A model generated the notes under the pieces. The model did not search any database. It saw only the letters and a program-made list of their open reading frames with translations, and had not been told where the DNA came from. The position numbers and the translations under genes are program-made. A DNA stretch of 64,000 bases. Source: Gambelia wislizenii (lineage: Eukaryota; Chordata; Lepidosauria; Squamata; Crotaphytidae). Shown here piece after piece: positions 56,141 through 64,000 of the stretch; positions within the stretch are counted from its first letter, which is position 1; the number at the start of each line of letters is the position of its first letter. The stretch is from contig JAUMIR010000001.1 of assembly GCA_030847615.1 (NCBI GenBank), forward strand, positions 438,642,687 to 438,706,686, written 5' to 3'.

Positions 56141-58525
56141 GGGTTGGCAAAAGTCACTGTCTCTTTAATTCAGTCAATACAGTCAATCCAGACACTTTCA
56201 ATCTGTTTCTGCTTCACATTTTTTGGAGAAAATACTGGCAGCAATGAAGAAGGACAGGAAATTGAATTCTATAGAATCCTCCCTGAATAAAAAAATCACA
56301 ATAACATTTGTTATAATTAGCTTAGTAAGTATTAATTAAAAATTATGAATGTTGCTTTAAAAGTTTTCACATGGATGTCTTCTCTTCTGTGTTGGAATAG
56401 CTCTGTGCATTCCATCATCTGTGAAGTAACAGAAATGAATTTTGTGGAATTTCACTTGCACACTCTTGTTTCCATACTTTAAAAAAAAGCCATAAAATCA
56501 GAATGAACCAGAGTAAATTACTTTTTGGATTTCCCCACCAACATGTCCATGTTGAGCATTCTAGGAGCTCTAGTCTTTAAAAAGTAACTTTTCCAAGCTC
56601 TGGATGAGATTGAAAGGTCAAAGGGCTAATAGCTGGATTATAACATGTGTACAGTTTAGTTAAAACTGATCAAATGCAGCAAAAAGCCACTCCAACAAAA
56701 GAAAATAAAGAAATGAAATAACTCCAGACAATTTGACCCACAATTCACTTCACTGACAGTTCCGATCTCCTGTGATCCAAGACTTGATTCTGACTTGATA
56801 GCTGTTCAGTGATGGCACTGATATACTATCTTCTAAGACTAGGCTGAAGTGCTTGTAAGAGAGACTTAACAGGGTGGTCTTGGCATCTTTGAAAAATTGA
56901 ACTGAGGGAACCTTCAGAAAGATTTAAAAATATATAGCATTTCCCCACATCCATGGCAAAGTGATTGTATCAGCACTGATTTTGAAACACTACAACTGAC
57001 AGTGATTTTATTGGTATTATTTGGTACCTTTTCACTGTTTCCTACACAATCTACAAAGGATTTCCATTAATATTTTAGTGGAGGGTTTTAAGGGTGGGAA
57101 GTGGGGCTGATTGGCATTGGCATAATTTAATTAACTGTCACCTAGATACTGAGCTTCTTATACCAACCTGATTTTACAAGAAAATAGGATGCCAAAGGAA
57201 CCTCAACATACTAGGTATGAGCATATGACATTAAGAAATGAAGCCACAGAGACTGAACCTTGTACTATGAAAAGTGATGCAAGAAACATGAGGAAAAGCA
57301 TATACAAAATTAAGTATAAGGGCAACACTACAGTATATTCTCTTTGAATTATTCCCTTGCTGCTGGTTTATTTTCCTCCCCAATCTATAGTATTTTGGGT
57401 CATGCTTGCAGAAAAAAAAATGTATTTCATTTCAGATTTTTCCCCCCACTGGGAAAAATTGCCATGAGATCCAAGGAAATTAATCTCTCCTCTCCCACCA
57501 CCGATGATGGGGACACATAGGTCCCAGATCCTGAGAATTACTCAGGACCTGGTTTTGGGACTTTACAGAAGGCTGGATCAGGATAGGGAGAGGATGGGAG
57601 AAAGGTTTAATTCAATCCCCAAATTTCTAGCATTGCAGAGAGAGAGAGATTGACAATCATTCATGCTTAGAATGCTTACAGTTGCTGTATTCTTATTCTG
57701 TTGCTAACTGCCTGCCCTTTTTCTTTGGCTGCCTAGACCGTATTTACAAATGTTCAACTAAAGTTTTGCATTGCTGCATTACTACAATGCTATACATTTG
57801 GACTGAAGGAAATTCCATTTGGGGGGTACTGAATGCTTAGTTGGAAGCCAGTGCCCTCATTTCCTCCCCTTAGGTACACATATGATGTGATGGTGGTTTT
57901 TGCCCAGATTTAATAGTGGAACAAAGGCAATCCAGTCTCTTTCCCACTTTTGCAACAAAACAGAAGAAAAGTTTAGGATACCAGGAGCTCAGAAGAGCCA
58001 ACCTTTTTTAACCTGTTTATCCAGCCACAGATCAAAGCTAATACTAGCCTGTAGATTCTACAATACACCAAAAAGAGGAGCATCTTTATTTTTCATTCCC
58101 TGTCCAGCATGAGCCCATAGATTGCGGAGGAAATGACAGGAGCAGGATGCTGTACTAGCCTTCCCTCACCAGAATTAGCATTCTCTTGATGGATTCTTGA
58201 TTTATGTGTTTATCCATGTGTTCTGCATAATAACAAAAGTTCAAATCCTTGGCCTGTTAAAATCAATCAACACCCTTGTAAATGCTGACATTAATGGTTC
58301 CTAGACTTTGCAAAAAGTCATTTATTTATTATTTATTTTGCTTTAACTCTATGTAAGGCAAAAATCAGAAGCACAAACACACTTATGAATTTCACCATAT
58401 TTAGGCATTATGCATCTAGATCGAACAAACATACAAGGGAACATACCAGTCTTGTTCAATCATTGTTTCCATGGCACTCTATGCATTGAGGAAGAACCCC
58501 CACTGTTCGTGATTCTGAAATCAAC
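56141..58525. other. Intergenic stretch with an unnamed repeat copy
   Basis: No gene is seen. 57605-57885 is the second copy of the repeat at 5636-5900. The rest is AT-rich and unassigned. Confidence 0.4.
57605..57885. repeat. Unnamed dispersed repeat, second copy
   Basis: It shares CCCCAAATTTCTAGCATTGC, then CCTTTTTCTTTGGCTGCCTA, then CATTTGG and CCTCATTTC blocks in the same order and spacing as 5636-5900. The family is unknown. Confidence 0.5.
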
Positions 58526-58820
58526 TTACTTACCTATAACTATAGTTCTTCGAGTGGTCTTCTGTGAATTCACACAATGGGTTAATCCTACGCCTGTGCA
58601 GATCACTTCAGAAACTTTCAGAAACCTCAATTCAAACTTTTGGGTGGTAGCTCTGCCTCCTCACCCTGGCCTATATTAGCCCACACCTCTCACCAACAGC
58701 TCAGTTCCTTATAGCCACGTATTAGAAACAATGTAAGAAGTAGGACACCAGAGGGGGGGAGGACAGGTTTGTGTGAATTCACAGAAGACCACTCAAAGAA
58801 CTGTAGTTACAGGTAAGTAA
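58526..58820. repeat. Inverted repeat at the DIRS 3' end
   Basis: A 52-bp arm (58526-58577, starting TTACTTACCTATAACTATAG) is repeated inverted at 58769-58820 with about three mismatches. A third, direct, partial copy follows at 58823-58863 (GTGGTCTCTGTGAATGCACA). DIRS elements carry inverted terminal and internal complementary repeats rather than LTRs, and this set lies just past the recombinase stop. Confidence 0.75.
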
Positions 58821-58983
58821 CTCGTTCTTCTTCTTTGTGGTCTCTGTGAATGCACACAATGGGTAGACTAGCAAGCTCATAACACCAGGAAGGTGGGGGT
58901 GTCCTAATACCAATACAGGCAGAACAATGATATAAGGAGACTAATAGATAGTATTAGAATCAAGTATAGAAAGGGGAAACCTG

Positions 58984-60354
58984 TCAGTCGCAGGTGGTTG
59001 AAGGCATGATCACCACCCTTCCTAGGGCTGATCCATCATTCCTGGCAGAGTCTAGTTTATAGTTCTTCACAAAGGTATGTGGCGTCCGCCACGTGGCCTC
59101 TCTACAGATGTCTGGGGGAGGTACTCCCCTAAGAAATGCCATTGAAGTAGCTGTTGCTCTGGCAGAATGGCTCCATGTTGGAGAGCGTAAGGGCTTACCC
59201 ATCATCTCGTAAGATGTAGAGGTGGTGGATGCTACCCACTTGGAAAAGTGTTGCTATGAGACAGCCAAACCCTTCTTTGGGCCTGAGTAGCAAACAAATA
59301 GTCTGTTGGAATGGCGAAAAGAATACCATTCCAACATCTTGTTAATGTAGGGCTCCAAAGCCGACTTGATGTCAAGCGGATGGCAGGAACCAGACCTTTC
59401 AGCCGTAAAGGGAGGATCAAATGTCCGCAGGACTATATCCTGGTTCAGGTGAAAGGATGAAACCATTTCAGGTGAGAACACCATATCCGGTCTGAGGATG
59501 ATCTTATCCCTATGAAACCGGGTACAGGGAGGGTCCACCCTGAGGGTACAGAGTTCGCTTGCCTGCCTTGCTGAAGTGATGGCCGTCAGAAAGGCAGTCT
59601 TAAAAGATAGGAGGCGTATATCACCCCTGTCCATAGGTTCAAAAGGAGCCCCAGAGAGAGTTGTCAGAACTAACGTAAGGTCCCAGTTGTTAGTTGGGCC
59701 CATCACTGGTGAATGCAGGTTCTTATACCCCTGGAGGAATCTTTGGACCAGAGGGTCCTTGAAGCATGACTGTATGCCAAGATGCTGAAAATTCCAGGAT
59801 GCTGCCACAATGTAGGTTCTTATTGAGGAAAGAGAGAGTCCTTTCGATGACAAGGTAGCAAGGGAGTCGAGAAGGAGTGGAACTGTAGCATTGTCAGGAT
59901 ATATTTTCTTGCCATGGAGAACTTGGCAGAATTTCTGCCATTTGTACTGGTAGGCCTTTTGAGTGGAAGGACGTTGGGTAGCCTGTAGAATGGTCCTAGT
60001 CATGTCTGACAGGGGTACTAGTCGGCAATAAGCCACGCCGTTGGCTTGATTGATTCCAGATCGGGATGGAGTATTTGATCTCTCCAGAGCGAGAGGGTGT
60101 CCCGTCAGAAAGGAAGGTGTTGAAATGTTTCCTGTGAGAGAAGAATCAGCGGAGAGAACCAAGGTTGTCTGGGCCACCAGGGGGTTATCAGTATGCAATC
60201 CGTTCTGTCGTGCCGCAGCTTCAACACCACCCTGGAGAATAGCGGGAAGGGGAGAAGATGTAGACGTAGACGGCTGACCACTCAAAGAGTAATGCACCCC
60301 CCAGATTCCTCTTGAAGGGAGGCTGCCTCGAGCAGTACAGATGGCATTTGGCAT
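58984..60354 (-). pseudogene. DIRS tyrosine recombinase, nearly intact
   Basis: One frame of about 456 codons is broken by a single TAG at 59254-59256 (codon 367). Recombinase landmarks by residue from the ATG at 60354: R263 in ITSARQASEL, H396-x-x-R399 in SHSARATATSM, and the nucleophile Y432 in HTFVKNYKLD. FLRGVPPPDICREATW between the last two is typical of DIRS recombinases. The N-terminal 110 residues overlap the RT/RNase H region and may not belong to the protein. Apart from the stop, all four expected catalytic residues that can be placed are present. Its role would be to integrate the circular cDNA. Confidence 0.85.
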
Positions 60355-61667
60355 TCTCCTTGGTCACAAAGAGGTCTATGAACGGTGTTCCCCAATCAGC
60401 GAATAGAGGATCTAAGATGTCTGTCGCAATGGACCACTCATAACAGCTGCTCTGAGTTCAGCTTAATGCATCTGCAACATCGATCTGGCATCCTGCCAGA
60501 TGAATGGCCAGCAGTGATATCTGTTGATTTACACAATGGTCCCACATTTGAATTATCAGAACCAGGAACATCAGGAGATAGTAGTGGTGTTGTCTGACAT
60601 GACTTGGGCCACCTGTCCCTGAAGGGACTCCTTCTGTGACCACAGCCTGCAAAAGGCTAGGCCATGTGAATGAGCATTCCATCCCGTCATGGACACATCT
60701 GTCGTCAGGGTCCTGGTGGGTTGGGATGCACGAAAGGTAGGCTGCAACGGACCATCTCTGACCAAGTCCACCAGCCCAGTGCCCTGAGTATCGGGCGAGG
60801 CACGAAGAGCAACTTGGATGGACTGTCCATCAATGGGCTGAATGCCTGGAGAAGCCAGGCCTGCAGGGGTTGCATCCATAGTCTGGCGAGGGGGGTAACA
60901 GCTGTGGTAGAGGCTATGTAACCTAGGGTATATTGGATAAAGTGCACTGGCATCCTTCTGTGTGCAATGCAGCAGTGGGCTGTGCCTTGCGGAGTGGGGA
61001 GCCTGTCCTCTGGGAAGAAAGTCCTGCCCTATGTGGAGTCCAGCTGTGCTCCCATGAATCTTACGAGTTGCGATGGCTCCAGGAGGTACTTTTCTAGGTT
61101 GACCATGAAGCCCAATGCCTCGAGCAGGGAGATGGTCAAAGATATGTCCCTGGCGACCTTCGCCCTGGACGGTCCTGTGATGAGCCAATCAACAAAGTAC
61201 GGGAAGATTACCCACCCCTTTTAGGTGGAGGTGGGTTATTACTGGTGCCACACATTTGGTGAAGACCCATGGGGCCATGCAGAGGCCAAATGGAAGAGCC
61301 TTGAAGTGGAACATGCAGGAGCCGATAGCAAATGTGAGGAAGCACCTGTGTGATGGCACTATAGTTATGTGGAAGTAGGCATCACAAAGGCTATCATAGC
61401 AAGCCGTCTCTGATCTGGAGGAACAGGAGGATAGACCATACTGAATCGCTTGGGAGCGATATGACAGTTGACATCTTGGAGGTCCAGAATGGGACGCAGT
61501 CCACCATCCTTCTTGGTGACAAGGAAGTTACGGGAGAAGAAGGCCTCCGCCTTCTGATGTGGGGTAATAGGTTCTATGGCGCCCTTCTGAAGGAGGGTGG
61601 CCACCTCTTCCGTGAAGTGTAGAGAAGGAGTAACTTCTGAGGACCCCAGAGGGGGGAAGACGGTCAA
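60300..61667 (-). pseudogene. DIRS reverse transcriptase and RNase H, frameshifted
   Basis: Minus strand: LVTKKDGGLRPILDLQDVN near 61500, then after a frameshift DAYFHITIVPSHR near 61360 (motif A), FKALPFGLCMAPWVFTK near 61280, and after a further frameshift YFVDWLITGPS near 61190. The last is the YLDD box with the first catalytic aspartate replaced by valine, so the enzyme is dead even if frames were restored. RNase H follows (TTDVSMTGWNAHSHG near 60700, then VMSDNTTTIS). The two frames at 61188-60571 and 60953-60705 are partly shadows of each other. Confidence 0.8.
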
Positions 61668-61699
61668 ATACTATAAAGTATCCTTTTAGGATGATACTC

Positions 61700-63264
61700 A
61701 GGACCCAGAGGTCTGATGCGGTGGAGCACCAGGTGTGGAACGCGGCATGAAACCTGTCCACATATGCACCCGTGGTGGGCGTGGGTGGAAGGGGGGTAGA
61801 CAAACTCGCTGTTTGGATGAATCAGGCTTCTTCTTTTGGAACTGAGACCTAGTTTTTGATGTAGTAGTGAACTTCCTCTGGTATTGTGGGTACACAGAGG
61901 CAGTGTGCTGAGAGCATTGTGCTGTAGGGCTATATCTCCTACAAAAGGAGGGGGAAATCGCCTCTGATATAGTCATGACCGAGAGGTTTGTCCTGGAGGC
62001 GGGATGCCAAAGCGCTTCACTGTAGTTCTCATTTTGTGTGTGTGCCAGTGTAGTATCTGTGTCTGCATGGAGGAGACCGGCTTCATCAAAGGGGAGGTCT
62101 TCAATCATCAATCTGGCTGTGCTGGAAAGTCCAGAAGAATGCAACCATGCATACCTGTGGACTGCCAATGCACTTGCCAATACTTTATCAGCACAGTTGG
62201 CCACATGTTTAGCTGCTTACCACTGGTAGTTCGCCAGGGTAAGGCCACCATCCCTCATATTATGTACCAAATCAAGGTCTCGTGTGGGGATTTTGTCCAG
62301 ACAAGGTGGAACTGTGTCCCAAAGGTGTCGCTGGTACACCCCATGTACATGCTATACGTGGCAATCCTAGTTAGTAGGCAAGCCGAGGAGTAGGATTTTT
62401 GACCAATGGCATCAAGCGCCTTACCCTCTGGTCTGTCAGGGAGAATGCACCCTATGTGACATGCGCATCTGGGCCGCATCCACTATGCTAGAGTTCAGGT
62501 TCGGGTGCGAGGCTAGCCATGGAGCTGTGTCATCAGAAACCTGGTAAGATGCTCCAACCTCCAAGGAGTGGGTGGCACAGGGAACGGGGTAGCCTAAGCC
62601 ACTTTGATGATCTGTATAAGGAAGGGCAAGATGGGAATGGAAGGTAATGGAGGGGCCTGCTTCTGTAGGTCACAAAAAATAGGATCATCCACATGGATGT
62701 CTCGTTGAATGGACATCAGGCCAAGTGATGCCACCATGTGGTTTACCACTTCTGCAAACGTCTTGACGTCGTCAGTAGGGGATGGTGGGTCATGTTGTGC
62801 ACCCTTCCCCTGTGGAGATGACTTCAGGGATGGGTTCTCTGAGCGTGATTCGTCTGATCCACATCACTCATATCTGTCCCATGACCAGTCGTCTTCGTAC
62901 CAGGGGGAGTCATATCAGAGTGTTGAGAGCTGTACAACACTGAGACCTAGGTGTGTGCCGAGGATGCAGGCGAGGAGTGCGAGACCTGGAGGCTGAACGG
63001 GACCATGACTGAGTCCTTGGAGGTGTCCTTGGAGGGGACTTAAAAGGCACCCTAGCTGGAGGCAGCATCCTTGGCTTGCCTGGTACCTTCCTCACCGGAG
63101 AAAGAAGTGATTGGGTGAGTACCCTGAGAGCAGTCTCTGTCGCTTTCTTTGGGTGACCCACGAGACAGAGAACAGTCCTTGTGTGTTTCCCTGCATTCAC
63201 AGGATCGTCCTCTGCTAGGGGATCATCGCTTGTCTGCTGCCTTCGACGTCTTAGGTGGTTCATG
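61700..63264 (-). pseudogene. DIRS gag body, broken into several frames
   Basis: The minus strand gives three main parts: 63263-62910 (basic, with RSRSASRSRTPRLHPRH), 62479-62255 and 62204-61698 (starting ANCADKVLASALAVHRYAWL, ending in a Pro/His-rich tail). Reading across them matches the order of DIRS gag proteins, ending just before the RT. Frameshifts lie near 62880-62480 and 62230. It probably forms the particle; no exact domain can be assigned. Confidence 0.65.
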
Positions 63265-63329
63265 CTCTTCCTCCTTCATAGCAACATGTACAGCCTGGTC
63301 CAGTTGAACCGACCTTGCTTGTCCTTCGA

Positions 63330-63602
63330 TGCAGCAGTGGTATCATTCGCACAGTACCTTGGTCACAAGTGGTGGTATTGCTCACACAGTACCTTGGTTG
63401 CGAGCAGTGGTATTGCTCGTATGGTACCTTGGTCATGAGCAGTGGTATTGCTTGCACAGTACCTTGGTAGTGAGCAGCAGTATCGCTTGCACAGTACCTT
63501 GGTCACAAGCAGCAGTATCACTCACACGGTACCTTGGGCAGTGGTATCACTCGCACAGTACCTTGGTCGAGAAGCAGCGGTATTGTTCACACAGATCCTT
63601 GG
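63330..63602. repeat. 35-bp minisatellite inside DIRS gag region
   Basis: The core ACAGTACCTTGGTC recurs at 63351, 63386, 63421, 63456, 63491, 63526, 63555 and 63591. The spacing is 35 bp except one 29 and one 36. Each unit also has a GCAGTGGTAT block. It lies between the gag Cys/His motif and the gag body. Confidence 0.9.
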
Positions 63603-63741
63603 TAGATGGGACTGTAGTAGGCCCGTTCTTCAGGTTCCTTGACCAGCTTCGATATGGTACTGGACCCAGGTGCTCAGTGGGGGGAGAGATTGCAGAGAGG
63701 GCATGCTCATAAGGTAACACCTTCAACCTCTTGTCTCTGTT

Positions 63742-63894
63742 TCACCTGGCCTGGGGAGTAAAGGCGTTGCAGTCCCTAGAAGATTTCACATCATGGGACT
63801 CCCCAAAACATAGGAGGCACTTAGAGTGGCCATCCATCTCAGTCATTTTACCCCCACATTGAGAGCATGCCTTGAAGAAGCCTGTGGCTGACAT
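63742..63894 (-). pseudogene. DIRS gag N-terminus with Cys/His motif
   Basis: From ATG at 63894 the minus strand reads MSATGFFKACSQCGGKMTEM, then DGHSKCLLCFGESHD, a C-x2-C-x9-H-x2-C-x2-C pattern (C10, C13, H23, C26, C29) like the zinc-binding start of many DIRS gag proteins. A TGA at codon 51 (63742-63744) stands where an arginine CGA would fit. Beyond it the frame continues toward the minisatellite. This places the gag start, and so the element's 5' region, inside the window's last 110 bp. Confidence 0.75.
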
Positions 63895-64000
63895 TCTAGA
63901 CCCAGCAAAGGTTAGAAGGGCTACAATTCGTCCTCCTCCTCCGCAACCTCCAGGACCTTAGCTGGTGGTACCAGTCTGCATTTGCTCTTTGATACTGAGG

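Larger units (their letters stand above)
58526..64000 (-). mobile_element. DIRS-type tyrosine-recombinase retrotransposon (5' end beyond window)
   Basis: Minus-strand order: gag with an N-terminal Cys/His motif (63894), gag body (63264-61700), RT and RNase H (61667-60300) and tyrosine recombinase (60354-58984), then inverted repeats. No LTR, aspartic protease or DDE integrase is seen. This is DIRS organisation; these elements integrate through a circular intermediate by the recombinase. Several nonsense changes and frameshifts are scattered, so it is inactive. It lies about 7 kb downstream of NPAS3 in the opposite direction. Confidence 0.88.

Noticed and set aside
55767..56290. Plus-strand ORFs of 86-96 codons
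   Set aside because: They are shadows of the minus-strand gypsy RT reading.
58803..58818. CAGGTAAGT as a splice donor near the DIRS end
   Set aside because: It is part of the inverted-repeat arm and belongs to no gene on the + strand.
1..64000. CRISPR arrays, bacterial operons, rRNA or functional tRNA genes
   Set aside because: None seen; the tRNA-like heads belong to SINEs and the only regular array is the 35-bp minisatellite without unique spacers.

Overview
This is vertebrate nuclear DNA, almost certainly from a squamate reptile (a lizard or snake). It carries the 3' half of one host gene, NPAS3, on the + strand, set in a dense and varied mix of old transposons. The squamate call rests on that mix: CR1, L2-like, BovB/RTE, L1 and Penelope-like elements, a Ty3/gypsy element, a DIRS element, two tRNA-derived SINE families and many palindromic DNA-transposon derivatives. 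The species cannot be told from the sequence alone.

Host gene. Five coding exons join in frame: 7540-7733, 19652-19758, 42091-42238, 44894-45009 and 46754-48063. Together they encode the last 624 residues of neuronal PAS domain protein 3, from the linker before PAS-B to the natural stop, with consensus GT/AG sites and matching phases throughout. The bHLH and PAS-A exons lie upstream of the window. The 3' UTR runs to about 51140, with AATAAA signals at 50796 and 51117. No other host gene was found; 51.1-64 kb is intergenic and repeat-filled.

Layout. 1-7.5 kb: intron with L2-like, Penelope-like, CR1, SINE and MITE copies. 7.7-19.6 kb: intron with a nearly complete L1 (12514-17451) that landed inside an older MITE. 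19.8-42.1 kb: the large intron, with CR1, Tigger-type and Harbinger-type elements and long stretches without recognisable repeats. 42.2-46.7 kb: two short introns. 48.1-51.1 kb: 3' UTR. 53.2-56.1 kb: BovB and Ty3/gypsy remnants. 58.5-64 kb: a minus-strand DIRS retroelement with a nearly intact tyrosine recombinase, running off the right edge.

The best leads are: a group of palindromic foldback MITEs sharing a GGA(N)2TTWTCNGA-type end, three of which would put near-perfect hairpins of about 350 nt into NPAS3 pre-mRNA; a Penelope-like insertion with twin-priming geometry and a hammerhead-ribozyme-like core in its tail; the DIRS element with a 35-bp minisatellite inside its gag region; and several nested insertions that allow relative dating. 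All element names are from pattern recognition, without database searches.
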